Assembly: GCF_002608565.1 (NCBI RefSeq)
Contig: NZ_LIXM01000006.1
Coordinates: 117,704 to 181,703, forward strand
Reading direction: 5' to 3'
Length of the DNA: 64,000 nt
From: Vibrio sp. PID17_43
GTDB taxonomy: Bacteria; Pseudomonadota; Gammaproteobacteria; Enterobacterales; Vibrionaceae
The position numbers were made by a program, and so were the translations under genes. Within the stretch, counting starts at the first letter, position 1; each line of letters opens with the position of its first letter. The notes under the pieces are model-generated. The model had not been told where the DNA came from. It worked only from the letters and a program-made list of their open reading frames with translations, and made no database searches. Below, piece after piece: positions 10,210 through 20,100 of this stretch.

Positions 10210-12597
10210 ATGAAATTCAGCGAATCATGGCTTCGTGAGTGGGTAAACCCTGCAGTTACCACTGACGAACTAACACACCAAATTACTATGGCGGGCCTAG
10301 AGGTAGACGACGTACTACCAGTTGCAGGCACGTTCAACGGCGTTAAAGTTGGTCACGTTGTAGAATGTGGTCAGCACCCAGACGCAGATAAACTGCGCGT
10401 GACGAAAGTAGATGTTGGTGAAGAAGAGCTTCTTGACATCGTTTGTGGCGCATCTAACTGCCGCCAAGGCCTGAAAGTTGCAGTTGCAACTGTTGGTGCT
10501 GTTCTTCCTGGCGATTTCAAGATCAAGAAAGCAAAACTACGTGGTCAGCCATCTCATGGCATGCTTTGTTCGTTCACTGAACTAGGCATTGATGTTGAGT
10601 CAGACGGCATCATGGAACTAGCAGAAGACGCAGTAATTGGTACTGACTTCCGTGAATTCCTAGCTCTAGACGATGTAACCGTAGATGTTGACCTAACAGC
10701 AAACCGCGCTGACTGTTTCAGTATCCGTGGTCTAGCTCGTGAAGTTGGCGTACTAAATCGTGCTGACGTGACTGAGCCATCAGTAGAAGCAGTAGCGACT
10801 TCAATCGAAGACAAAGTGTCTATCGAAGTGAAAGCGCCTGTAGCGTGTCCACGTTACCTAGGTCGTGTTGTTAAGAACGTAAACGTTCAAGCTGAAACAC
10901 CACTATGGATGCAAGAAAAACTGCGTCGTTGTGGTATTCGCTCTATCGACCCTGTTGTAGACATCACGAACTACGTACTTCTAGAGCAAGGTCAACCAAT
11001 GCACGCATTCGATCTAGCGAAGATCGAAGGTGGCATCGTAGTTCGTATGGCTGAGCAAGGTGAGAAGCTAACACTTCTTGACGGTAGCGAAGCAGAACTA
11101 AACGCAGATACACTAGTTGTTGCTGACCACAACAAAGCACTTGCAATCGCAGGTATCTTTGGTGGCGAACAGTCTGGCGTAACAACGGAAACTAAAGACG
11201 TTCTACTTGAGTGTGCATTCTTTGCACCTGACCACATCCGTGGTCGCGCTCGTAGCTACGGTCTTCACACTGATTCTTCAATGCGTTTCGAACGTGGTGT
11301 GGACTACGCACTGCAAGTAAGCGCAATGGAGCGTGCAACTCAGCTTCTTGTTGAAATCTGTGGCGGTGAAGTAGCACCTGTTGTTGCTGTTGAGTCTGAA
11401 GCAGACCTACCTAAGCCAAACAAAGTTGCGCTACGTCGCACTAAACTAGACAACCTACTAGGTCACCATATCGCGGATGCTGACGTAGTCGAAATCCTAG
11501 AGCGTCTAGGTTTGACTGTTGAAGCTTCGGAAGAAGGTTGGCTAGCAGTAGCACCAACATGGCGTTTCGATATCGCTATCGAGCAAGACCTGATTGAAGA
11601 AGTTGGCCGTATCTACGGTTACGACAACATTCCTAACCAACACCCAGCAGCAGCACTTAAGATGCACAACCACGTTGAAGCGGATCTTCCACTGAAACGT
11701 GTTCGTGATCTTCTTGTTGACCGTGGTTACCACGAAGCAATTACATACAGCTTCGTTGAGCCTGAGCAACAAAAGCTAGTTGTACCTGGTGTTGAGCCAC
11801 TAGTGCTTCCAAACCCAATTTCTGCAGACATGTCAGCAATGCGTCTTGGTCTTATCCAAGGTCTGCTGAACACGGTTGTTCACAACCAGAAGCGTCAACA
11901 GCCACGTGTTCGTCTATTCGAATACGGCCTACGTTTCATCCCATGTGAATCTGCAGAAAACGGCATGCGCCAAGAGCCTATGTTAGCTGGTGTTATCGCA
12001 GGTACTCGCGGTGAAGAACACTGGGATATCGAAACTAACACTGTTGATTTCTTTGACCTTAAGGGTGATCTAGAAGCGATTCTAGAGCTATCTGCGAACG
12101 AAAAAGCGTACTCTTTCGCAGCAGCGAAGCACCCAGCACTTCACCCAGGCCAATCTGCGGCAATCATCATAGATGGCAAAGAGGTGGGCGTGATCGGTAC
12201 AGTTCACCCTGAGCTTGAGCGTAAGTTTGGCCTAAACGGTCGTACTATCGTATTCGAAATCGAATGGTCTGCAATCAACAGCAAAGTGATCCCAGAAGCG
12301 GTAGCGCTTTCTAAGTTCCCTTCAAACCGTCGTGATATCGCGGTAGTCGTGGACGAAGCAGTCGCGTCTGGTGACATCGTGAACGCTTGTCTAGAGCAAG
12401 GCGGCGAGTTCCTTAAAGATGCGAAACTATTCGACGTTTACGTAGGTAAAGGCGTTGAAGAAGGTAAGAAGAGCCTCGCAATCGCACTGACTCTACAGTC
12501 ACTTGAGTGTACGCTTGAAGATGCAGACATCGCTGGTGCGGTTGACGCTATCGTTGCTCACGTTTCTGATAAGTTTGGTGCGGCTCTTCGAGACTAA
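10210..12597 (+). CDS. pheT: Phenylalanine--tRNA ligase beta subunit
   Basis: A 795-residue beta subunit, full length for gamma-proteobacteria. Order of domains: the tRNA-binding/EMAP-like OB fold (about 40-150: [22 protein letters not shown]), the B3/B4 editing region ([21 protein letters not shown]), the B5 domain ([10 protein letters not shown]), a catalytic-like core ([13 protein letters not shown]) and the C-terminal ferredoxin-fold anticodon-binding domain ([15 protein letters not shown]). In E. coli ihfA follows pheT. Here a strong terminator and an opposite-strand gene follow instead. Confidence 0.97.
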   Translation: MKFSESWLREWVNPAVTTDELTHQITMAGLEVDDVLPVAGTFNGVKVGHVVECGQHPDADKLRVTKVDVGEEELLDIVCGASNCRQGLKVAVATVGAVLPGDFKIKKAKLRGQPSHGMLCSFTELGIDVESDGIMELAEDAVIGTDFREFLALDDVTVDVDLTANRADCFSIRGLAREVGVLNRADVTEPSVEAVATSIEDKVSIEVKAPVACPRYLGRVVKNVNVQAETPLWMQEKLRRCGIRSIDPVVDITNYVLLEQGQPMHAFDLAKIEGGIVVRMAEQGEKLTLLDGSEAELNADTLVVADHNKALAIAGIFGGEQSGVTTETKDVLLECAFFAPDHIRGRARSYGLHTDSSMRFERGVDYALQVSAMERATQLLVEICGGEVAPVVAVESEADLPKPNKVALRRTKLDNLLGHHIADADVVEILERLGLTVEASEEGWLAVAPTWRFDIAIEQDLIEEVGRIYGYDNIPNQHPAAALKMHNHVEADLPLKRVRDLLVDRGYHEAITYSFVEPEQQKLVVPGVEPLVLPNPISADMSAMRLGLIQGLLNTVVHNQKRQQPRVRLFEYGLRFIPCESAENGMRQEPMLAGVIAGTRGEEHWDIETNTVDFFDLKGDLEAILELSANEKAYSFAAAKHPALHPGQSAAIIIDGKEVGVIGTVHPELERKFGLNGRTIVFEIEWSAINSKVIPEAVALSKFPSNRRDIAVVVDEAVASGDIVNACLEQGGEFLKDAKLFDVYVGKGVEEGKKSLAIALTLQSLECTLEDADIAGAVDAIVAHVSDKFGAALRD

Positions 12598-12633
12598 GCG
12601 TTTCGGGCCTCATCTCTACTAAGAGAGACTAAA

Positions 12634-12661
12634 AACCCTGCCAACTCGGCAGGGTTTTTTT
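12634..12661 (+). terminator. Intrinsic terminator of pheST
   Basis: AACCCTGCC pairs with GGCAGGGTT around AACTC and is followed by seven Ts. It closes the pheM-pheS-pheT unit. Confidence 0.95.
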
Positions 12662-12702
12662 ATGCTCTAAGGTAATTTAGTTGGCACAGTGGGTTGGTAT
12701 TA

Positions 12703-13143
12703 TTATTGTGATTGCAACTTTGCCCGAATGAAGTCGCTATGGTCGACATACAGCAACTCTGCCGCTTTACGTATTACAGCCTCTTCTAACGGGTCGAGTT
12801 CTCCATCGGCGTACGCCACTTCCCACATACTTTTGATCAAGTCATATCGGGTTTCTTGAGTTAGTTCTCTAAGTTGGGATGTAAAGTCATATAACGATGT
12901 TGATTCGCGAGATTTATTTTGTGCCTGCACTAGTAGTGCTTCGGTTTGCTGCTCGTTGATTGACAGTAACGTCATGAGCAGTGACCGTTTAGTTGCTTGT
13001 TCGCTATCATTGATTTCATGATCGGCTCCTGCAACTTCACAAAGTAGACAAGCGATGGCCAAGTTTGGCGACAGTGAATTAGATTGGCTTAGGTCAGAGC
13101 CTTCAATAAGCTGTTTGAATAATGAGGTGAGAGAATTGAACAT
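12703..13143 (-). CDS. TerB-like (tellurite resistance-type) domain protein
   Basis: A 146-residue helical protein of the TerB/COG4103 type. Two acidic, calcium-binding-like repeats show the family pattern: CEVAGADHEINDSE (about 35-50) and WEVAYADGELDPLEEAVIRKAAELL (about 105-130). I chose the ATG at 13143 (MFNSLTSLF). In-frame GTG and TTG codons lie 9 and 12 bases further out, without a better ribosome-binding site. It is convergent with pheT and next to decayed sequence upstream. TerB-like proteins are linked to metal or membrane stress responses, but single TerB-only proteins such as this have no established role. Confidence 0.8.
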   Translation of the reverse strand: MFNSLTSLFKQLIEGSDLSQSNSLSPNLAIACLLCEVAGADHEINDSEQATKRSLLMTLLSINEQQTEALLVQAQNKSRESTSLYDFTSQLRELTQETRYDLIKSMWEVAYADGELDPLEEAVIRKAAELLYVDHSDFIRAKLQSQ

Positions 13144-13258
13144 ATCGAACACCAAGCAGTAGTTTATTAGTTTAAGATGGGATTAGTTTGAGTAAATCTC
13201 AAGAGCTAATCGCCATCGGACTTAAAGTTTCGTACGAACGAATGACTTAACCGATCCA

Positions 13259-13710
13259 TTATGTTGCAGATAAATAGTGATGAAATCTACTCTTCCACTT
13301 CGTGGAGGGAAGTTCTTGTCCATCGCTGGTTAAGATACTAATTTGACTTGGCTTACCATTCTCTTCCAAGCGCAGTTCGCCAATAGCGCTTTGGTTTACT
13401 AAACGATATAAGTGATGATTACTTGGCACTCGCTTAAAAAATTTAAGGCGTTTACGCTTGGTGAGCGAGTCCAAAGGGGAGCGAGAGCTATAAAGTAATC
13501 GATCTATGGCATCACAAAAACTGAGTAGTGTTGCAGGGAACGGATTCTTAATGCCACTACACGTAATTTGATAGATATTAGGGCTGTTTTTTCGGTAGCG
13601 GAGCTTAATGTCATACGTGACTCTGAGCGCCAACGACGCGTTCGCGTGTCAAGCACGAGGACTTTCGGTGAGGTATGAATCGTGTAGTGCCAATCTTCAA
13701 TACGGTATAC
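13259..13710 (-). pseudogene. PhoD-like alkaline phosphatase family protein, decayed
   Basis: Two pieces of one protein lie in adjacent frames. The first (about 13710-13635) reads VYRIEDWHYTIHTSP then KVLVLDTRTRRWRSESR. The second (about 13629-13259) reads YDIKLRYRKNSPNIYQITCSGIKNPFP through LRLEENGKPSQISILTSDGQ to a stop. I recall both from Vibrio PhoD-like metallophosphatases, where they are separated by more than 100 residues containing part of the active site. Here they are joined out of frame near 13630, and the N-terminal half is missing. The C-terminal frame alone gives a 124-codon TTG-started ORF that is unlikely to be functional. Confidence 0.72.
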
Positions 13711-14061
13711 TTATGAATAAGCGTCTTCTTCGAGTATTTCGATAACTTGTGAGCTGCTAAGTTCATGCCCCATAAGAAATAAACCTAACATCGCGTCCGC
13801 TTTTGATGAGTTATCACTCTTCTCGTCGAGGATTTGCAGTAGGCGGGTGCGAATCAGGTCGATTTCGTGTTCAACAAAACCACGTCCTTCTTCTTCACCT
13901 TGGCTATCTTCCGGTGCATTATCAAAGCGCAAAAACAGCATTTCTCCACTCAGGTTGGTTTCTACCAGTCGTTCCGGTAACCATTCTTCACCCATTACGA
14001 TATCGGGGTCATTTCCCGCGGGAAATGTATTGAAAATGGAGATAAGTTCAGATGCTTTCAC
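13711..14061 (-). CDS. Hypothetical acidic protein, 116 residues
   Basis: I do not recognise a domain. The protein is acidic and starts at GTG 14061 (MKASELISIFNTFPAG). It has a mid-region EMLFLRFDNAPEDSQGEEEGRG and a C-terminus rich in Glu (SQVIEILEEDAYS). There is no signal peptide or membrane segment. It lies immediately upstream of the PhoD-like pseudogene on the same strand, and the fragment of that pseudogene begins at its stop codon. The deletion that damaged the phosphatase may therefore have ended here. The ribosome-binding site is weak. Confidence 0.6.
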   Translation of the reverse strand: MKASELISIFNTFPAGNDPDIVMGEEWLPERLVETNLSGEMLFLRFDNAPEDSQGEEEGRGFVEHEIDLIRTRLLQILDEKSDNSSKADAMLGLFLMGHELSSSQVIEILEEDAYS

Positions 14062-14294
14062 TATAAATTGCGGTTTCTAACATTGGTTGCTTATTGTATC
14101 GGTGAATTGGGCAAAAATCTAAATCTCATTAAAGAGAGGGAGTAAAAAGCGCATTTTTTGCTGCTAATTTGTGCGGCGAATAAGCGGTTTGAGTATCGGC
14201 CTAATGAGTGCTGTACATTTTTCACAAATAGGCAGGTAAACTCGGATATACTGATACGCAAGTATTTCTAAAAATTACAGTGATATAGGAAAAC

Positions 14295-15608
14295 ATGATG
14301 CACTTTATTAGAGCTTCTATTGCATTTTTGGGCATGTGTCTCAACGCAACTGCAGGGGCTCAGCCCGTTTCTCAAGAGCAAGAGTGGGGCATTGCAGCAA
14401 TGTATCGCACAGCATCAATTCCTTTTTACACGGCAGATGACGACTCTACGGTCAGCACATTTGTACCAATGATGTTCTTTGAAAATGAATATTTGTACAT
14501 CGACGGTATCGAAGGTGGCGTGTTTTTATATGATGAGCGTGACTCGAATTGGCGAATAAGCGCGATTACCCGCCTACGCTTTGTTGATATTCCCAAGTCC
14601 GTCCAAAATGCTTTTGAGGGAGATCGTGCCGATGTTGGTGTCCAAGTTCGGTACCATGCGGATGAAAACTGGCGAGTTGAAGTTGAACTAATGACGGATG
14701 ATGAGTTTCAGTTCCACTCAAACTATCGTCTAGCAGCAAATTATGAGTTTGGCGATTGGAAACTGGATCCTTCTTTTACGATTCGTTATAAAGATGCGGA
14801 CTTTAACAGCGCTTACTATTCATTTTCTGATGTGACGGGTGAAAAAATCGGAGCGGGCATCGATGCCAACCTTGGTATTAAAGCACGTTACCATGTGATT
14901 TCTAATTTATATCTGTTGGGAGAAACTAGCATTACCCGACTGGATAGTGAGGCATATCGCAGTCAAGTAGTCGAAGACCGCTATCAAGGCGAACTTTTTG
15001 TCGGGTTTGGATTCTTTCACGACAAGACCAAAGCGTACAAGTCAGAGTTGAGTAATCGACCATATTTGCGAGTAGCACATGGTTGGGCTACACCTTCAAA
15101 TATTGGTGATATCTTCAAACTGAATGCGGAAAAAGATGAATACAATAATCAACTTACGTCGTTATTCTATGGCCATCCTTTAACCGATGAAATATTTGGT
15201 TTCCCGCTTGATCTTTACCTAACGCCGGGTCTTGTTCACCATTGGTCTTCTGATGTGCAATCATCTAGTACAGAATATGTTGTGGCGATCAAAGCGTATT
15301 ACACGTTCAATTGGCCAACCCAGTGGCGCTTTGGTGTTGCAGAAGGTGTTTCTTATATTGATAACGTTACCTACATTGAAGGAACTGAAATGGAGGAGAA
15401 GGGATACACGGCAAGTAACCTGCTCAATTATCTCGACTTCTCGTTCGATGTCAACGTAGGCGATTTATTCAACCAGAAAGATTGGGGAAATATGTGGGTT
15501 GGTTACTCTTTACATCACCGTTCGGCGATTTTTGAGAGTGCTTCTCAGTTTGGCCGTATCAAAGGTGGCAGTAACTACAACACCATTTACTTTCAGTATA
15601 ATTTTTAA
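14295..15608 (+). CDS. OmpV/MipA-like outer-membrane beta-barrel protein
   Basis: A 437-residue secreted protein with a signal peptide (cleavage about TAGAQP, residue 22). The N-terminal half has the MipA/OmpV look (WGIAAMYRTASIPFY, VPMMFFENEYLYIDGIEGG). The remainder is a series of alternating aromatic/polar strands, ending in the typical outer-membrane C-terminal Phe (IYFQYNF) recognised by the Bam machinery. MipA/OmpV proteins are usually about 250 residues, so this one carries an additional barrel-like C-terminal region. AGGAAAAC precedes the ATG. It stands alone with no terminator seen. Substrate and function are unknown. Confidence 0.7.
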   Translation: MMHFIRASIAFLGMCLNATAGAQPVSQEQEWGIAAMYRTASIPFYTADDDSTVSTFVPMMFFENEYLYIDGIEGGVFLYDERDSNWRISAITRLRFVDIPKSVQNAFEGDRADVGVQVRYHADENWRVEVELMTDDEFQFHSNYRLAANYEFGDWKLDPSFTIRYKDADFNSAYYSFSDVTGEKIGAGIDANLGIKARYHVISNLYLLGETSITRLDSEAYRSQVVEDRYQGELFVGFGFFHDKTKAYKSELSNRPYLRVAHGWATPSNIGDIFKLNAEKDEYNNQLTSLFYGHPLTDEIFGFPLDLYLTPGLVHHWSSDVQSSSTEYVVAIKAYYTFNWPTQWRFGVAEGVSYIDNVTYIEGTEMEEKGYTASNLLNYLDFSFDVNVGDLFNQKDWGNMWVGYSLHHRSAIFESASQFGRIKGGSNYNTIYFQYNF

Positions 15609-15789
15609 TCTCATGAACTTTGTTTGATTGCATGTTACTATTTTGTGCGCTTGGCGATGAATTAATCAAATGACGTCAAATGATATATAGAGCGTTCAAC
15701 AAGGGAATGGCTCGCATGACATTGGGTAGAGTGAATGCATTGCTTACCACCGTAGCATGAGCCAATAAAATGAAGAAAAGGAAGTGAAT

Positions 15790-16014
15790 ATGAAAAAAGT
15801 ATTGTTGATTCTGATGGCATTAGCACTTACTGGCTGTATGACAGGGAATGATCTGACGGTTGTTAAAAATCGACACACTACAATAGGGCAGGAGTTAGTT
15901 GATCTTAAAAAAGCTCTTGATGAAAATGTTATTACGGTTGAAGAATATAGTGCCCTGAAAGAAGAGATTAAAAAGTCTGCAGAAGTTGGCGTGGATTTCA
16001 ACAATGTTAATTAG
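15790..16014 (+). CDS. Small predicted lipoprotein, 74 residues
   Basis: MKKVLLILMALALTGCMTGND has a short basic n-region, a hydrophobic core and a lipobox LTGC (Cys about 15), so the mature protein is a lipoprotein of about 59 residues. The rest is a charged helix (QELVDLKKALDENVITVEEYSALKEEIKK) resembling short coiled-coil or SHOCT-like segments (ITVEEYSALKEEI). ATG 15790 follows AAGGAAGTG; a GTG at 15784 is in frame but closer to the site. There is no known partner. D and V around the lipobox suggest no special sorting prediction. Confidence 0.75.
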   Translation: MKKVLLILMALALTGCMTGNDLTVVKNRHTTIGQELVDLKKALDENVITVEEYSALKEEIKKSAEVGVDFNNVN

Positions 16015-16179
16015 ACCACTATGCTTGCAAGGATTGCGTAAACCAAGCATTTAAAGCATAAGTACTCTAGAAGCTCAGTATCCAACACGCATGAGCAACG
16101 TGTAGTCGTTTTATAACGCATTGGCTTTTATGCTAACGGTGCATGCTATTGTTCGGCGTGGCAAAATCTCAACAAGGTA

Positions 16180-16359
16180 ATGCCACAAAATGCTCAACTC
16201 ATATCGATGTTCTATACTCAGGAAGTATCACTATGGTCACGAAATACCGCTGATGTGCGGGTTTCTTTTAGTGAATACGGTGAAAGTGCTAGTCCAAGTA
16301 ATGGCATGAAGTTGGTACGTTCTATTTTCTATGGATATTCTATTGGAGATATAGAATGA
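16180..16359 (+). CDS. Possible 59-residue ORF overlapping the next gene
   Basis: An open frame from ATG 16180 (MPQNAQLISMFYTQEVSLWS) ends at TGA 16357-16359. It overlaps the next start codon by four bases (ATGA), a geometry typical of translational coupling. AAGG lies three bases before the ATG. No family is recognised, and the peptide has no membrane or signal sequence. It may be a chance ORF; only the overlap and continuity support it. Confidence 0.3.
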   Translation: MPQNAQLISMFYTQEVSLWSRNTADVRVSFSEYGESASPSNGMKLVRSIFYGYSIGDIE

Positions 16360-16868
16360 AAGATCAAGAAAAAATCATTACGGTTGTTGAAACCCACACT
16401 GATGCTGAAGACGTCATTAAAACGCTTAAAAATGCAGGCTATGATGTAGCTAAAATCTCGATTCTAGGTAAAGGATACCATAGTGAGGAGCACGTGTCGG
16501 GCTTCTACAATACTGGAGATCGAGTCAAAAAATGGGGTACGACAGGGGCTTTCTGGGGAGGACTGTGGGGCGCGTTGTTTGGTGCAGGTTTATTTTGGTT
16601 ACCAGGTGTCGGCGCTCTGATGATAGCAGGCCCGATAGTCTCTACCCTTGTTGGTGCGCTTGAAGGTGCGGTACTTACAGGAGGTCTCGGCGCTATCGGT
16701 GGAGCACTTGCGAGCATTGGTGTGCCGAAAGATAGTATCGTTAAATATAATTCAGCAATCAAAGCTGACAAATTCTTAGTTATTGTCCATGGTGATGCAG
16801 AAGATATTAAAAAAGCGAAAGCAATTTTGGCCGATTATGAACTTGAGACCATCAAAGCAAAAGCATAA
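16356..16868 (+). CDS. DUF1269-like membrane protein (stress-protein type)
   Basis: A 170-residue protein. Residues 1-45 form a ferredoxin-like alpha/beta segment (IITVVETHTDAEDVIKTLKNAGYDVAKISILG), as in YflT/DUF1269 general-stress proteins. A very Gly/Ala-rich double membrane segment follows (about 62-125: GAFWGGLWGALFGAGLFWLPGVG and GGLGAIGGALASIGVP). A C-terminal repeat of the alpha/beta fold completes it (DKFLVIVHGDAEDIKKAKAIL). GGAG precedes the ATG. In related bacteria such proteins are induced by salt or heat stress; here that is inference. A terminator closes the unit. Confidence 0.75.
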   Translation: MKDQEKIITVVETHTDAEDVIKTLKNAGYDVAKISILGKGYHSEEHVSGFYNTGDRVKKWGTTGAFWGGLWGALFGAGLFWLPGVGALMIAGPIVSTLVGALEGAVLTGGLGAIGGALASIGVPKDSIVKYNSAIKADKFLVIVHGDAEDIKKAKAILADYELETIKAKA

Positions 16869-16914
16869 TAGTGGATTTTTTTCTGATTTCAGGCTACTGA
16901 ATTAACCTTGATAC

Positions 16915-16942
16915 AAAAAGCTCCATTATTCTGGAGCTTTTT
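16915..16942 (+). terminator. Intrinsic terminator after the DUF1269-like gene
   Basis: AAAAAGCTCC pairs with GGAGCTTTTT around an eight-base loop. The A/T flanks make it bidirectional. Confidence 0.9.
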
Positions 16943-17125
16943 GTATTTCTGAAACCGAAAAAATGTGCGGTTACTGTGGAAAACTGTTTCTATCCAAGAG
17001 CAAATTTGTATTAGAGTTATTTGGTCGTGTGAATAGCTTATCACTAAACCTTTCCGTTATCCCGTTTTTGCCCTTGTGTGGTACAATTCCCCCAGTTTTG
17101 TGTAATAAAAAGAATAGGAAACGCT

Positions 17126-20100
17126 TTGACTTCGTCACTGCCCCCAAAAAAGCAAAAGCTTGAACAGCCTGCTGCAGAGCAAAAGGCGCACGCTAATAAT
17201 GCAGCATCACTTCGCAAAGCGCTGGAACAGTGCATGTTGCGAGACCGTTTTCGTTTAAGCAAACGCATCTCCGGAGCGAGTAAAATCAAAAAGGATGCCG
17301 CGCGTAATGCCGTGTTCGATGAAATCGCCTTAGACATTGCTCAGTCTATGATGGACGTAGAAATACGTGGCAACTATCAACCAAAGATTGAATACCCACC
17401 TATTCTTCCTGTTAGCCAAAAAAGAGACGACATCGCTAAAGCGATTGAAGAAAACCAAGTGGTTATCGTCGCAGGTGAAACTGGCTCAGGTAAAACGACA
17501 CAGTTACCGAAGATCTGTGCAGAGCTCGGGCGAGGCAAGTTTGGTCTAATTGGTCATACTCAGCCGCGTCGTCTTGCGGCACGTTCGGTCGCAAACCGTA
17601 TTGCTGAGGAGATGGAAACTAAGCTGGGTGAGTTTGTTGGTTACAAGGTTCGATTTAACGATCAAATCTCTGAAAAAACACAAATAAAACTGATGACTGA
17701 CGGTATTCTGCTGGCAGAGATTCAGCATGACCGCTTTTTAAATCAATACGATACTATCATCATCGATGAAGCGCACGAGCGCAGCTTAAACATCGACTTC
17801 ATCTTGGGTTATCTGAAAGAACTGTTACCACGTCGCCCTGATCTAAAAATCATCATTACGTCGGCAACCATCGATCCCGAGCGTTTTTCAAAGCATTTCA
17901 ACAATGCACCCATCATTGAGGTTTCGGGTCGTACTTACCCAGTAGAAACACGTTACCGCCCACTAGGTGGTGAAGATGATCACGATCGTGATCAGATGGA
18001 AGGTATCTTCGAAGCGGTCGATGAACTGTGCGATGAAGGTTTAGGCGATATTCTGATTTTTATGAACGGCGAGCGTGAAATCCGCGACACCGCAGATGCA
18101 CTGTCTAAGCGTAATCTGAAAAGTACCGAGATCGTACCGCTTTACGCACGTTTGTCGGCTGGTGAGCAGAACAAGATTTTCCAACCACATGCTGGCCGTC
18201 GTATTGTACTGGCAACCAACGTAGCAGAAACCTCGTTGACCGTACCGGGCATTAAGTACGTTATCGACCCTGGTACAGCGCGTATCAGCCGATACAGTTA
18301 CCGAACTAAGGTTCAACGTCTTCCAATCGAGCCGATTTCACAAGCGAGTGCGAACCAACGTAAAGGTCGATGTGGTCGTGTGGAAGAGGGGATCTGTATT
18401 CGACTGTATTCAGAGGATGATTTTAACGCTCGTCCAGAATTTACAGACCCTGAAATCCTACGTACCAACTTAGCCTCCGTTATTCTTCAGATGACCGCGC
18501 TTGGCTTGGGTGACATTGAAGCCTTCCCATTTGTGGAAGCGCCAGACAAACGCAATGTTCAAGATGGTGTGCGTCTACTTGAAGAGCTGGGTGCGATTAA
18601 TCCAAATGCAAAAGATCCGAAGAAACGCCTGACCGCAAGTGGTCGCCAGTTGGCGCGTTTGCCTATCGACCCTCGCTTGGCGCGTATGGTTCTTGAAGCG
18701 CCAAAATTTGGCTGTTTAAAAGAAATCATGGTCATTGCGGCTGCGTTGTCGATTCAGGATCCACGTGAGCGTCCGTCGGACAAACAACAATCGTCAGATG
18801 ATAAACATCGCCGATTCTTCCATGAGGACTCGGATTTCCTGACGTTGGTGAACCTGTGGGATTACATTCAGAAGCAGCAAAAAGCGTTAACGGGTAACCA
18901 GTTCCGCAAGCAATGTAAGCAGGATTACCTGAACTACTTGCGCGTACGTGAGTGGCAGGATGTGTACTTCCAAATTCATCAATCAATGCGCGAGATGGAT
19001 TTTAAACTCAATGATGAGCCCGGTGCGTACCAAAGCGTACACAGCGCTATCTTAGTGGGTTTGCTGTCTCATATTGGTATGAAGGACCAAGAGAAGAATG
19101 AGTACCAAGGTGCTCGTAATGCTCGTTTTCATATCTTCCCTGCGTCTGGCTTATTCAAGAAACAGCCAAAGTGGATCATGTCAGCTGAGCTGGTGGAAAC
19201 CTCAAAATTATGGGGCCGTATCATCGCAAAGATTCAACCAGAATGGATTGAACCGTTAGCGAAGCACCTGATCAAACGCAGTTATAGTGAACCACACTGG
19301 TCGAAGAAAAACGCTGCGGTGATGGCACATGAAAAAGTGATGCTTTACGGGGTGCCCATTGTTCCCAAACGCTTGGTGAACTACGGCAGTATCGACCCTG
19401 TCATCAGTCGCGAAATATTTATTCGTAGTGCTCTGGTAGAAGGTGAGTGGGAAACCAAACATGCCTTCTTTAAGCAAAACCGAAAATTGTTGCAAGAAGT
19501 TGAAGAACTTGAACATAAGTCTCGTCGTCGTGACATTTTGGTCGATGACGATGAGTTGTTTGATTTTTATGATCAACGAGTCGGCACGGAAGTGGTGTCA
19601 GGTAAGCACTTCGATACGTGGTGGAAACAAGCATCCAGAGAAAATAAAGAACTGCTCAATTTTGAAAAAGAAATGCTGTTCAAAGGCGATGCGAGCCACG
19701 TGACCGATTTAGATTACCCGAACTTCTGGTATCAAAATGGTTTGAAGTTGAAGCTTAGTTACCAATTTGAACCAGGCTTTGATAGTGATGGTGTCACGGT
19801 GCATTTGCCGCTACCAATCCTAAACCAAGTGGAACAAACTGGGTTTGACTGGCAGATCCCAGGCCTGCGTCATGAGCTTGTCGTTAGCCTGATCAAATCA
19901 TTGCCAAAGAGCATTCGTAAGAATTTTGTGCCAGCACCCAATTACGCGGATGCCTTTTTAGCACGTACAACGGCAATGGATGCACCACTTCTGGATTCTT
20001 TGGAAAAAGAACTCCGCCGCATGACTGGTGTAGAGGTTCGTCGCGAAGATTGGAATATGGATCAAGTTCCGGAACACCTGAAGGTGACATTCCGTGCGGT

